Source: Erinaceus europaeus (Eukaryota; Chordata; Mammalia; Eulipotyphla; Erinaceidae). From it: 64,000 nt of DNA. The stretch's first letter is position 1. Each line of letters begins with the position of its first letter. The notes beneath the pieces are model-generated. The model was given only the letters and a program-made list of their open reading frames with translations. It searched no databases and was not told the DNA's origin. The translations under genes and the position numbers were made by a program. Location of the stretch: the NCBI RefSeq assembly GCF_950295315.1, contig NW_026647263.1, positions 1 through 64,000 on the forward strand, given 5' to 3'. Positions 42,927-54,078 of the stretch are shown piece by piece.

Positions 42927-42929
42927 CTG

Positions 42930-43132
42930 TTTAGTCTTTTGAGAGAATGAGAGAGAGAGACAGAGAGAGAGAGACAGAGAGACAGAGATAGAGAGGAGAC
43001 ATTATTTCACATTACCATTACCCATGGTGTTCCCCATGGTGCTCCCATGTTATTCTGGAATTCATATCCAGGGGATCACAAAAGTTCAAGTATCTGATTC
43101 ACTGTGTAAATTATCTCCCAGACCAAGAAAGG
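42930..43132 (-). mobile_element. S4-like SINE with GA tract
   Basis: GAGAGAATGAGAGAGAGAGA tract, then CATGGTGCTCCCATGTTATT, a worn B-box region and TTATCTCCCAGACCA as the head complement. Confidence 0.5.
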
Positions 43133-43323
43133 TGTTTTAAATACTCCTGCTTCTTTAATCACACAGCTGTTGTTATCACTTCTAGAGCTCTCATGTTATT
43201 TAGTCAAGAGAACAGATCTTCAGGGAACAGGAAAATGTTCCTACTGACTTAGAGTAGGCACTTACTCTGGGTTCAGATTAATTCAATAATCATTCTTAAT
43301 CTCAGTTTCTCTGTAAATCGAAA

Positions 43324-43328
<5 letters not shown>

Positions 43329-43361
<33 letters not shown>
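43329..43361 (+). repeat. (AT)n microsatellite
   Basis: About 16 AT units. Confidence 0.95.
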
Positions 43362-43366
<5 letters not shown>

Positions 43367-44697
43367 GAATAACTTTTCTATATAATTTCACAGTGGGAAA
43401 AACAAACAATTTAGACACTCTAGGCCATTGATAACAAACTTGAAGTCTCATTCATGCATTTTTTGTTTGTTTGTTTTTAAACTTTAATAACCTTTCTAAA
43501 GAATGTTTTAAACATGGTGTAGTCTCCTCTCTTTAATATGGTGACCATTCTCCAGAAAGAAAGAGCTGGAGGACTACCATATCAGAAAATTCACTTCACA
43601 AATGTCTTCTCCAAATTTAAGTTTTGGAATACTTGTGTCTATTTGCTTCCTCAATTCTTTTTCATAAAAGCTAATATTCTCAACAGTGCAAATCATTTGA
43701 GCTGCAGCAGTGGGTTGAAATCTGATGTATTAGTTACACAGAGATCATTTAAGCAATACACATTAAGCTAGCTAATTTAGGAGGCAAAAACATACTCATC
43801 TCCATTAACCAAAAGGTCTGAAATACATCAGAACAATGTGAACATTGCCTCTTGCTATGTTAGACTAGTTTACTGAAATTTACTTTGCCTAAGTGATGGA
43901 AGCAGTGCTTTTCAGAGAGACCTGTAAAAATGATTTTAATAAGTGAAACTTATTACACATACATTTAATGATCCTAATCTCTGGCACATTTTATATTATT
44001 AATGCTTTCTATTAAAACATACAAAGTGAAATTGAATTGTTTCTCATGTAGAATTAAGAAAACATGTAAGATTCTACTTTTAGGAGAAAATCACTTTGTT
44101 ATAAGATGTTTACAATATGATATTTTTTCTTTAATACACAAGGAGTTATAATGAAATTATTTATTATTTTCTGATTATTTCCAGATTTCAATATTTAATT
44201 TTAAACTCTGACACTGTTACCTGGAGGCACATCTATTTGCCTACTTATTATAAATCCTAATTCAGTATTTTTGGAGATAATTGCACCCAATAAAAAGTAC
44301 CTTCTTATTTATGTTAAACATCATTCTTCTTATCTTCTTACTTATGAATTTTGTCTCACTTTGGAAATGGTATGTTTATTATGATCTGATTTTGTCTTGA
44401 GCATTTCCAATATCTGCCCCCAACCTGGTCCTTGATTGTTAAAAGCTTAGGCCATGATACTCTAGAATCATAACTAATTTCGGTAGGAAGTTTTTCAGAC
44501 ACATGCAAAAATATGTTTTGGATCTAGGTAGCTTATCAACTTTGTACCATATCTGTGTTGTTCAATTATGCTTACTGTTCTCCACAATACTTTCTACCAG
44601 GACTTCTAGACATAGACTTATCTGATGTAAAAGTCAAGTTTTCTGTGAACTTTTTGATTTCCACGTCCTTCTGTGTGATGATATATATATATATTTT
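43362..44697 (+). other. Unique AT-rich stretch
   Basis: About 1.3 kb without recognisable repeats. The 76-77 codon ORFs are unsupported. Confidence 0.6.
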
Positions 44698-44705
44698 TTC
44701 AAACT

Positions 44706-44710
<5 letters not shown>

Positions 44711-44740
<30 letters not shown>

Positions 44741-44998
44741 TTTTATCTCCAGGGTTATTGCTGGGGCTTGCTGCCTGCACTATGAATCCACTGCTTCTGG
44801 TGGCCATTTTTTTTCATTTTATTGCATAGGACTTTGTTTATCATTTATTGGATAAGACTTTGGCTTCACTGCTTGTGAAGAACCCCCCCCCACCACCACC
44901 ACCACAGGTAAGAAATGGGGGCTTGAACCCAGATCCTAGTGCAGGTCTTTGCACTTAATAGTATGTGTCCTCAACTGGGTCCACCACCATCCAGTCCC
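44711..44998 (-). mobile_element. SINE with Ext module and (TTTA)n tail
   Basis: Antisense. The tail is expanded to about ten TTTA units (44704-44743). Ext follows (CTCCAGGGTTATTGCTGGGG, CTGCTTCTGGTGGCC), then a shortened body and a head ending CACCACCATCCAGTCCC. A perfect 13-base duplication TTCAAACTTTATT lies at 44698-44710 and 44999-45011. Confidence 0.9.
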
Positions 44999-45011
44999 TT
45001 CAAACTTTATT

Positions 45012-45430
45012 ATTTCTGAAGTGATTTGAGTCATCCTACTGATGAAACTGCTACTTACTGTATTCCATTGATAGTAGGTTGAATCTTTTTATTGAATATA
45101 TTTTTGTTATTTTTGCTATTAATTGGTGATTTTGAAATGGTTTACAAGATTATAAGTTTACAGGTGTATAATTCCACATAGCACTTACAGCCAGTACTTC
45201 ACTATTTTAATACCATTCAGCTCCTGTGAGAACATTTATCTCCGCTATTGTGCTATTTTCTTCAATACCATACATTGCTCTAACATCTTCTGTTTAACAA
45301 AACTGTGCTTCTGGACTGCTTACTTCTTTTACTACGTTTCCAGTTCTTCATTCACCTTGTACAGCACAATTTTGTCAGAGATTTGTTGAGCCTCAGTGTC
45401 GCCTTGCTACTTCTCCACTCCCATCAACAA
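45012..45430 (+). other. Possible old repeat, unassigned
   Basis: GATTTTGAAATGGTTTACAA and ATAATTCCACATAGCACTTA resemble decayed L1 3' sequence. I could not settle the class. Confidence 0.35.
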
Positions 45431-45640
45431 TTCAGTTCCTGTCAACTGGATCTTTTACATCCCTACTTCCATGAAACAGATCTTGCCAATGTCTCCAATG
45501 ACTTCCATGTTGTCAATTTCAAGTGAATACTGTTACATCTGATTCTTCAATTACTTAAGCCCCATTTAACCAGTTGGCCAGTTCTTTCTTCTTGCATTTT
45601 TGCTTGACCTACTTCCCTGATTTCATTAGCACACCACAGT
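45431..45640 (+). pseudogene. L2/CR1-type LINE relic
   Basis: CATGAAACAGATCTTGCCAA then TGTCTCCAATGACTTCCATG reads as HETDLANVSNDFHV, the pattern just before the first RT acidic motif in L2/CR1 elements. The following pyrimidine-rich text (TTCTTTCTTCTTGCATTTTT) also fits old L2 copies. Confidence 0.45.
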
Positions 45641-45852
45641 TTTATTTGAGAGGGTCACTCAACCAAGAGCACTGTTCAATCCAAGCATGAAGTTGACTAC
45701 TCTGGTTACTGTTGTTCAAAGAATGCATAGGCAATTCTTCACTCAGACTTCAGGACTCAGTTCAAGAGAACCGACAGACCCAATGATCACACTGATGATG
45801 AGTCAAGTACAATCTGCATGGAAAGTTTTTACCAGGAATCTTGCCAGAATGT

Positions 45853-46142
45853 TTTTTTTTTTTGCTTTTATTCCACTAACAGGGCTAGTACTGTGGTTTG
45901 GTGTCTTCAGGGCTCTGGTATTCCCAGCAGCTATTTTTTTTTCCTTTTTTTCTTTCTTTTGGATAGAGTACAAGAGGCAGAGAGAAGTAGCAAGGGCCAG
46001 AGAGACAAACAGGTGATATACCTGTAGTGCAAATTTACCAATGGTGAAGCTTCCCCAGGTGGTTTGGAACTCAAGTCTTGCCCTCCCAGTTCTTCTGCAT
46101 GAGAACATATACACTCTCAGGGATGTGACCAGCTGCCCTCTC
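45853..46142 (-). mobile_element. SINE with Ext module, diverged
   Basis: Ext remnant (CTAACAGGGCTAGTACTGTG, GGTATTCCCAGCAGC), body GGATAGAGTACAAGAGGCAG, GTGAAGCTTCCCCAGGTGG, GGAACTCAAGTCTTGCC and a worn head. Confidence 0.65.
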
Positions 46143-46358
46143 ACTTAGCAGATTTCTTTACAGCATAAGATGGTGCTGCCTAAGGTTCAGAAAGGACTTT
46201 GATTATGCTATTCCTGGTTTAGAAACAGACACAGTCTCCGAATGTGCACTCTATGTGATCATCTTTTCATACTGCTCAGTCATGTTTTACTACTTTTTTG
46301 TCTTGATTTTCTTTGTGGTCTGATACAGGAATTCAGAGGCATGCACTAATTGGCATAT

Positions 46359-46361
<3 letters not shown>

Positions 46362-46391
<30 letters not shown>
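46362..46391 (+). repeat. (GT)n microsatellite
   Basis: About 15 GT units. Confidence 0.95.
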
Positions 46392-46393
<2 letters not shown>

Positions 46394-46687
46394 TCTTTGT
46401 ATGAGGGAGTTGAGAGACATTATAATCCAGAACAATACCTTTTTTTGATGGGTATAGATCTATATTTATGAATACTGAATTCTCACATTGGCAGATGGAT
46501 TTTAAATTCCAGAATTTAAGTACCTTATAGTTTGTGTCAACATTAATTAATGAGATTTAACTTTTAAAGTAAATGAAGGTTGGCATTTGTTTATGATTTT
46601 ATAGTTACAATTTTATTCTGTCTTTTCATTTTTAAGGATAATTGTCACTATCTTTAAAAAAAATGACATTTAAGAATATTAGAAAGA

Positions 46688-46902
46688 GGAGGTTCAGTGG
46701 TGATGTACCAAGTAGCACATACATGTCACAATGCACAAGGAGTGGGTTCGAAACCCTGGCCCCACCTGCAAGAGGGAGGCTTCACATACTGTGAAGCAGG
46801 ACTGAAGATGTCTCTCTCTCCCTCTGGAACCCACATCCCCTCTTAATTTATTTCTGCATCTATTCAAGAATAAATAAAATTAAAAAATTGCAAACAAGCA
46901 AA
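46688..46902 (+). mobile_element. S2 SINE
   Basis: GGAGGTTCAGTGGTGATGTA head, GGTTCGAAACCC B box, body, and CAAGAATAAATAAAATTAAA tail. Confidence 0.85.
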
Positions 46903-46910
46903 TAAAAACA

Positions 46911-47440
46911 TGTTAAGGAACTCTGCTGTCAACCAGGAAGGTTAGAGCCAAGGTTGGGTGAAGGGAGAAAGGAAATTTATTATGCATAGGCCAAGAGTTC
47001 AGATCTCTCTGAGACCTATATCCTCAAACAAAGGAATGCACAAGCTTCTATAGGGGGTGCAGACTTGAGAGCAAAGAGCATCATTAGAGAAGCAGAGGCT
47101 GCAAGGTTAAGGAGGTGATGCTTATACCCATTGCTCAGGGACTGGTTGCCTTAGTTACTGTTATCTTTCTTACATAGCCATGTCTGGACAAGTTTAGCCT
47201 CAGCATAAAATACTCCATTGAGGGTGGGGGGTGGCTACCTTTTAGGAGGGCAGAAGCTAGCCAGGGTTATAGAAGCTGCCATGACAAGCAGTTAAAGACA
47301 AAGTATTGCAATGGCTTTGGTTACTATAGATACAGTTAGGTCTGGCTTTCTGATATACTAGCGATTGCTCCCTTTACAGAAGTTCATTCTGAATCTTTGG
47401 TTCCACTTGCTTCTACCTTCTACTGTCACACCACAACCTG
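46911..47440 (-). mobile_element. LTR-like block, class unsettled
   Basis: It starts TGTTAAGGAACTCTGCTG and carries TTTATT (AATAAA on the minus strand) at about 46977. Layout and composition resemble an antisense LTR (GC-rich middle, GTTACTGTTATCTTTCTTAC, GTTACTATAGATACAG). I found neither a clean far terminus nor a target duplication, so the end is approximate. Confidence 0.45.
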
Positions 47441-47556
47441 CTTGTTTCCAAGTTTATGCAACTTAGTCTTTCTATACATTCTCAATCCTTTATTGTATTT
47501 TCAGTCCATCTGTCCTTCTTACATACACACCCCAATCATCTTGTAAGCACATACTT

Positions 47557-48610
47557 TCTTATAAAAAGGAAACATTGACATAATCATAGGATAAGAGGGG
47601 TACAACTTCACACAGTTTCCACCACCAGAACTCTGTATCCCATCCCCTCCCCTGATAGCTTTCCTATTCTTTATCCCTCTGGGAGTATGGACCCAGGGTC
47701 ACTGTGGGATGCAGAAGGTGGAAGGTCTGGCTTCTGTCATTGTTTCCCCGCTGAACATGGCTGTTATTAGGTGGATCCATACTCCCAGCCTGCATCTCTC
47801 ATTCACTAGTGGGGAAGGGCTCTGGGGAAGCAGAGCTCTAAGACACACTGATGGGGTTGTCTGTCCAGGGAAGTCTGGTTGGCATCATGCTAGCATCTGG
47901 CACCTGTTGGTTTACAAGAGATTTAACATACAAAGCCAAACAAATTATTGACCAATCATGAACCTAAAGGCTGGTGCAGTGCAGATGAAGAGTTGGGGGG
48001 GGGGGTCTCCATTTTGTAGATAGCTAGTAAGCATATTTTAGTTAAATTCAAAAGGGCCTGTGGTTATACTAGTTTTTTTTTTCCCTTTTTCTTTTTTCCC
48101 CTGAGCCTGAAATCTGATATGCTGATGGATCCAAGTTATTGTCTGAGGAGATGACGTCATGGCTGGAAAAAGGACCAGAAAGCTGCATCAGGGAAGAGAG
48201 TAGCTCCCTAATATGGGAAAGGGGTATAAATATTGTTGACTGTAAACTCCACTCATTTGATGTGATCTGGGGCCCCTAATCAGCTTAGGCGCCTATGTGA
48301 CCTCTGCATCCCTGTAGATCTGAGTTCACATTCTGTGTTCATGAGTAGGAACATTCCAAGCTGTCCCATTCCATCTTCCTCAGGTGTAGCATAGAGTATG
48401 TTGTCCATCCTCCCTTTGGAGGATGGAACATTCCCTACCATCATTGATCCAAGTTGAGGGCAAGTTCCTATTGTATTGTTCCTGATAGAAGTTACTGGCA
48501 ACAATGGAGAGAGAGAGATTTATTTGAGGTCTAGGTCCATCAAGTCTGTTTGAGAATCTCTGGACTCCCAGATTAGGGCCCCAGCTGATGGAATGGTCTG
48601 ATAGTGACTA
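47557..48610 (-). mobile_element. Family A repeat, long copy A7
   Basis: Antisense long form, well preserved: TTATAAAAAGGAAACATTGA at its 3' end, GGATGCAGAAGGTGGAAGGT, an 11-base G run near 47995-48005, GAGCCTGAAATCTGATATGC, GGAGATGACGTCATGGCTGG, and 5' sequence GGGCCCCAGCTGATGGAATG. This copy and A3 agree along about 1 kb and define the long form. Confidence 0.88.
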
Positions 48611-48903
48611 AAGAGTCATCGTTAAACTATGCCAGTCTCCTGCCTTTATTCAGCTTTTGCAGTCCTTGATTTGATGAGGTTAGCTTTGGAGTGAGTGAGA
48701 GAACTGTAATAGGAAGTAGGTGAGGAGGGTATCTAAGTCTATGTATACACTATTTCATTATGAACTTGAAACTGACAACAGATGTGTATTTTTGCTTTCA
48801 GGTATGTATTTTGCCCTAATTTATGGATATGTGATGTAAGAACATATTAGGAGGTTAAAATGTTGGACATTACTTATCAAAAGGACTGGTTAAAAAAAAA
48901 ACA
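48611..48903 (+). other. Unique stretch
   Basis: CCAGTCTCCTGCCTTTATTC near 48635 could be additional 5' sequence of Family A. Nothing else is recognised. Confidence 0.45.
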
Positions 48904-49255
48904 GGGGGTCCGGCGGTGGTGCAGTGGGTTAAGCGCACGTGGTGCAAAGCGCAGGGATGGGCGTAAGGATCCTGGTTCCAGCCCCTGGCTCCCCACCTGC
49001 AGGGGAGTCGCTTCACGGGTGGTGAAGCAGGTCTGCAGGTGTCTGTTTTTTTTTCTCTCTCTCTGTCTTCCCCTCCTCTCTCCATTTCTCTCTGTCCTAT
49101 CCAACAACAAAGCAACGTCAACAATGGCAATAATAACCGCAATGAGGCTGCAACAACTAGGGCAACAAAAAGGGGGAAAAATGGCCTCCAGGAGCGGTGG
49201 ATTCATGGTGCAGGCACTGAGCCCAGCAATAACCCTGGAGGAAAAAAAAAAAAAC
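48904..49255 (+). mobile_element. S1 SINE with Ext, best-preserved copy
   Basis: Sense and essentially complete: GTCCGGCGGTGGTGCAGTGG (A-box region), GATCCTGGTTCCAGCCC (B box, one change), fixed body, CAACAACAAAGCAACG-type tail, then Ext with both arms (CCTCCAGG 49185-49192; CCTGGAGG 49234-49241) and a poly-A run. CpGs are retained in the head, which suggests recent insertion. Confidence 0.95.
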
Positions 49256-49456
49256 AAACAGCTGATGTGGAATATAGCCTCCTTTCCCATGTACATGGCT
49301 AAGATTTGAGCCTAAGCATCACATGCCAGTACTACAGCATTGCGGCATTGAACCAAAGTTTGTTGCTATGTTGCCTCCTCCTCTGTGCATTTCTTTTTAT
49401 CAGGAAAAGCAGACTCATTGTAGTGAATGTCTGGCCATGACAAAAATAAATAAATA

Positions 49457-49778
49457 AGGGGTCCGGGTGGTGGTGCACTTGGTTAAACACACATAGTAAG
49501 TAAGTGCAAGGAACTGCACAAGGATCCAGGTTTGAACAAGTTTTCCCCACCTGTGGGGAGAGGCATTGCTTCACAAGTGGAAAAGCAGATCTACAGGTGC
49601 CTCTCTTTCCTTCTGTCTCCCTCTTCATCTTCCCTTCCCCTCTTAATTTCACTCTATCCTATTCAATAAATGGAAAAGAAATGGCAACCAGGAGCAGCAA
49701 ATCTGTAGCACTAGCACCAAGCCTTAGAGATAGCCCTGGAAGCAATACTACTACTGCTAATAATAATAATTCACATTT
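49457..49778 (+). mobile_element. S2/S1 hybrid SINE with Ext
   Basis: GGGGTCCGGGTGGTGGTGCA head, GATCCAGGTTTGAAC, body CACCTGTGGGGAGAGGCATT, CAATAAATGG, then Ext (AACCAGGAGCAGCAAATCTG ... GATAGCCCTGGAAGCAA) with both stem arms changed. An (ACT/AAT)n tail follows. Confidence 0.85.
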
Positions 49779-49849
49779 TTACATATGCTTTCATTTGTAA
49801 GGGTAAAGAACTACACCTTGGGTTTTTGTTTGTTTGTTTGTTTGCTTTG

Positions 49850-49945
49850 TTTTTTAGAGACAGTGAGGAGAAAAAGAGAGAGATAGAGATAGAGAGAGAG
49901 AGAGAGATTGGCTCCATAACACTGAAGCTTCTAGTGTGGTACCTT
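49850..49945 (-). mobile_element. S4-like remnant with GA tract
   Basis: GAGAGATAGAGATAGAGAGA tract next to GGCTCCATAACACTGAAGCT and TAGTGTGGTACC. Assignment is tentative. Confidence 0.4.
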
Positions 49946-50327
49946 TTCTGCTCTTTATTGCATGCCCATGGATAGGTTTATTTTCCTTCTTTATCATATC
50001 TGGTAATTTTATTTTCTTCTCATCTTTAATATTGTTTCTATTAAATGTGTTTCCTGTTGACTTATTATTTCTGACCTGCCATCTTGATTATCCTTCCATC
50101 ACTTAAATCCAGACATCCAGTATCATGCTACTAGTCACCATCCAGTAAATTTTTCACCAGTCTTAATCATCTACCTGTAGCTTTGGAAATCTATGTTACT
50201 TTTGATGCTCATCTTACTTTGCAAATAGTCCTCAGCCAGATACAATGGTGTCAATTCCACCTTGGTAATTTCTTTCACACTTGTCTTTGATTGTCTTATG
50301 AGCTCATGCCCTGACAAGGGTTATATT

Positions 50328-50332
<5 letters not shown>

Positions 50333-50367
<35 letters not shown>

Positions 50368-50643
50368 CTCCTCTAGGGTTATCTCTATGGATCAATGATG
50401 ACACTATGACTCCTCTGCTCCTGGTGGCCATTTTTTTCCATTTTATTGGAAAGCACACAGAAAACTTGAAAGGGGAGGGGAGGTAGAGGAGGAGAGAGGA
50501 TGATAAACACTTGCAGACCCAATTCACTTGTGAAGCGTCTGCCCTGCAGGAGGGGAGCCAAAGGCTCCAACCTGGATCCTTGCACAGATCCTTGTACACA
50601 GTACTATGAGTGCTTAACCTGGTGCGCCTCCACCCTGCCCCCG
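50333..50643 (-). mobile_element. SINE with Ext module and CT tract
   Basis: (CT)n at 50333-50364, Ext (CTCTAGGGTTATCTCTATGG, CTCTGCTCCTGGTGGCC), body, CCCTGCAGGAGGGGAGCC and a head ending GCCTCCACCCTGCCCCC. Confidence 0.85.
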
Positions 50644-51355
50644 CAACTACTCTGAAAATTGCACCCAATACCATAGTTTATGTTTTTAAAAGATTAATCT
50701 AAACCTTGGGTAATGTAGTATCAGTCTCACATAACTATCTATCTACAGTAGCTTTTCATTATTCTAATAGCCTAAAAGTACTTTACTTTACAATGGGCTT
50801 TAGTCTTTATATTGCAATGAACATTGAAAGAAATATAACCTGCATCATGACTCCCAATAGGCACATAAGTATAATGGTAATAGATTTGGGAAAATGACAC
50901 TTACATTGCGTTCTCACTGATATTTCCTTATTTTAATGATTACTCTAACAAAATCGTTTAATATCCCTGGCACCAGGCACATGTAAAGACCCCCTTTCAG
51001 GAAATATTGGTTTCTTCAGTGCTGAATTGTGAAAGAAAACATAAAATAACATTCACAGAAGAGTGGAGGAGATGGTACCCATTGGTTTTAGCAAGGAAGA
51101 GGAAGAACTGGAAATGTAACCCACCTATTACATCCTTGAAGGGGATCCCAGCAAGATCCTGCCTCATGGCAACAAGTTAAGCTTAGTAAAGTAAGCTGTC
51201 AAAGTCTGTGGTTCCTCAAGTGGCTACTTCTCTGTTGAATTCTGGGGCAGACGAGTCTGAGCCTGAACTCCTTAAGAGTTTCTCAGGACTCTCTTGTACA
51301 CTGTCTTATGGATTTCCTGGCAATGAGCCCACTCATTTTCAAAGCTCAATGTTTG
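50644..51355 (+). other. Unique stretch
   Basis: No repeat or coding signal recognised. Confidence 0.55.
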
Positions 51356-51357
51356 TA

Positions 51358-51384
51358 CACACACACACACATATGTATATGTAT

Positions 51385-51428
<44 letters not shown>
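51358..51428 (+). repeat. (CA)n-(TG)n inverted dinucleotide tract
   Basis: Seven CA units, an ATATGTATATGTATG bridge, then about 19 TG units. The two halves are complementary and could extrude as a hairpin. Confidence 0.9.
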
Positions 51429-51429
<1 letters not shown>

Positions 51430-51602
51430 CATGTGGTGGTGGGTCTTATCACTTGAATTCATTTGGGGTGTTCGATATAATGTTACTTCTATGGAACAAA
51501 CTCAAGGTCTTGGTGGGTTCCATTCAGGTTATAGGCTATCATGCAAGAGGTACGAAAAGACTTTATTTTGTTTTCATTGTTGTTGTTGAAGTATTTTATG
51601 TG

Positions 51603-51887
51603 TTTTTTTAATAGTTATTTACTTATTTTCCATTTTGTTGCCCTTTTTATTATTGTTGTAGTTATTGTTATTATTGATGATGTCGTTGTTGGATAGGACA
51701 GAGAGAAATGGAGAGAAGAGGGGAAGACAGAGAGGGGGATAGAAAGACACCTGCAGACTTTGCTTCACCACCTGTGAAGCGACTCCTCTGCAGGTGGGGA
51801 GTCGGGGGCTCGAACCAGGATCCTTAGCTGGTCCATGTGTTTAGCGCCACCTATGCTTAACCCACTACGCTACTGCCCGACTCCCCA
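51603..51887 (-). mobile_element. S1 SINE
   Basis: Antisense and well preserved: TTTGTTGCCCTTTTTATTAT, GGATAGGACAGAGAGAAATG, GGGGGCTCGAACCAGGATCC, CTACTGCCCGACTCCCC. An AGTATTYTATGT duplication flanks it. Confidence 0.93.
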
Positions 51888-52111
51888 GTATTCTATGTTT
51901 TATCCTAATATTGAAAGGGTGAGATTGTGAATTTTTTTTCTCGGTCTTTACTACCCACTTTGATAGAACTACTTTCCCTCACTGCTAATGTCTGGGAATT
52001 GTTAAGCCAGATTTCAATTGTGTATGGTTTTGTTTTTGAGTGACAAAGTCACAATTCTCTCTCCCTCTCTCTCTCTCTTTCTCTTTCTCCAACTCTCTTT
52101 TGTTTTTCCCT

Positions 52112-52388
52112 CAGGGTTATTGCTGGGGCTCTACAAATCCACCACTCCTGGTGGCCATTATTTCTCTTGATGTCTTTCTTTCTTTTTTATTCCTAATTTT
52201 TATTGGATAGGACAGAGAGAAGTAGAGAGAGGATGGGGAGATGGAGAGAAGGAGAAAAGATAGACACCTGCAGATTTGCTTCACTTCTCATGAAGCATCA
52301 GCATTGTAGGTGGGGAGCAGGGACTCAAACTTTCATCCTTGTGCATAGCAATGTGCATTCAAAGGGATGCACCACCCCCCAACCCCCT
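52112..52388 (-). mobile_element. SINE with Ext module
   Basis: TCAGGGTTATTGCTGGGGCT with an internal Ext deletion, CCACTCCTGGTGGCC, GGATAGGACAGAGAGAAGTA, CACCTGCAGATTTGCTTCAC, and a head rich in C. Confidence 0.85.
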
Positions 52389-53431
52389 TGAGCAACAATT
52401 CTCCGTGTGTAACTGTAAATTCTATGTGTCCATGGAAATGGTTCCTTCAACATCTCCCTTCACTGCCATCTTGAAACAGAGCCCCCAAACCATTTGGATA
52501 TAATGTACAAACTACATTACAATGTTTGCCAGATAATTTCTCTTGAGAGAAGTCCTTGAATACAACTAATTCTTATACCATCAACATTCATCCTTAAGGA
52601 TTTATCTAATGTGCCCCTCTTCCACCCCAATTGAGAGTGAATATATTTAGAGAAATAGTAATGTATTGGGTGAAAAATTCCGCATCTGCTGGTTTTCATA
52701 GATCATCTTTGCAAGCTTATCTTTGTTTTGATTTTCTCATTTCCTTTCACTGCATTTAAAGTGGTTGGTGGGGGCCTGCTCCAGTCTAGTTCATTTTGCT
52801 TCCTAGAAACAATGGACAGTTCTGGAATATATATTATAGCATGGTGGGAGGTGAGACATTTGGTTGGTTTTCTGGCCCACAAGGGATGTATGAATGAGTG
52901 TCACTGTCCTGACTGGCAGATGAGTTGACTGTTTCTGCAAACTGAACTCCATCTCCATCTCATCTTTAGACACATCCTCTCATGCAAGTCTTGTGTGACA
53001 CATCTCTTCTCTGCTGACGTACTCACTCTTGTTTGGTGCTAAGGAGCGTAAACTGAATTTTCCCATTTCCTTGGATTACTGTGAACTTCTAGGGTGGGAC
53101 TTCTGATCCTTAGTGCTTGGCCTTCACACTTACTACCCTTGGAATCCAGCTTACATATTTTCAGAGCTGCAGAGAGGTGCTCCTCCTTTGCCTTCTCTAA
53201 GTTGGAAGTGGGATTAGTTTATTTTTCATGTTATAGTCCTACACATCTCTCCAAACTTATCTATGATAGTGCAGCCTTTGATATAATTCCTGATTCTGAG
53301 AACAGCAGGATAAGAGCTCAACTCAAAGGTTCATAGACTCCATCAGAAACCTACATGGTCTCTCCACAGCTTCTCCTCAGTTTTACAGTCTTGAGAAGAA
53401 AAATAGATTCTTATTTTAGTGGGTCTTTATG
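52389..53431 (+). other. Unique stretch
   Basis: About 1 kb with no repeat recognised. The ORFs of 66 and 80 codons near 52728 and 53094 have no recognisable domain. Confidence 0.55.
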
Positions 53432-53531
53432 TCTTCTTCTCATTCTTCTTCTTCTCCTTCTCCTCCTCCTCCTCCTCCTCCTCCTCCTCCTCCTCCTCCT
53501 CCTCCTCCTTCTTCTTCTTCTCCTTCTTCCT
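53432..53531 (+). repeat. (CTT/CTC)n trinucleotide tract
   Basis: About 100 bases that are all pyrimidine: CTT units, about 17 CTC units, then CTT again. Homopolymeric Leu, Ser and Arg ORFs across it are artefacts. Confidence 0.95.
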
Positions 53532-53689
53532 GCACAGCAATAAGTCATGCTTAAAAATAAATTTTTCAGATGAAACACAAAATGAAATCTCATTATTATC
53601 TTATGGGTGCTGAGTAATGTGGATTAGAGGAGAACAAAAATAAACAAAAACATCAGTGTGATTGAAAAACACCACCATTGGTATACTTT

Positions 53690-54078
53690 GTTTTATTTTT
53701 TATTTGTGGGATTAATGGTTTACAGTCAACGGTCAAATACAATAGTTTGTACATGCGTAACATTTCTACATTACAACACAACCCCCACTAGATCTTTCTC
53801 TGCCATCGTGTTCCAGGACCTGAACCACCCCCCCCAACCCCAGAGTCTTTTTCTTTGGCACAATACACCAACTCTTGTCCAAGTTCTGCTCAGTGTTTTC
53901 CATTCTGATCTTGTTTTTCAACTTCTGTCAATGAATGAGATCACCCCATATTTATCCTCTTGTTTCTGACTTACCTCATTTAATATGATTTCTTCAAGCT
54001 CCATCCAAGATGGGGTGAAGAAGGTGAATTTGCCATTTTTAACAGCCAAATAATATTCCATTGGGCTGATATTCTTAA
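53690..54078 (-). pseudogene. L1 ORF2 C-terminus plus 3' UTR
   Basis: The minus strand carries MEYYLAVKNGKF and WMELEEIILNEVSQ, the conserved ORF2 C-terminal pattern, ending near 53920. It continues into the 3' UTR (TGGGGGTTGTGTTGTAATGT, CATGTACAAACTATTGTATT) and an AAATAAAA tail at 53690. This junction shows that the short 3' ends elsewhere in the window are L1. Confidence 0.9.

Noticed and set aside
46911..47440. Confident solo-LTR call
   Set aside because: TG start and AATAAA complement are present, but no matching terminus or target duplication was found. Kept only as a low-confidence feature.
48860..49309. Overlapping 139-149 codon ORFs on both strands
   Set aside because: They lie within a well-preserved S1 SINE with Ext. 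Equivalent ORFs appear in other SINE copies.
53355..53613. Poly-Leu, poly-Ser and poly-Arg ORFs
   Set aside because: Translation of a CTT/CTC microsatellite in different frames and strands.
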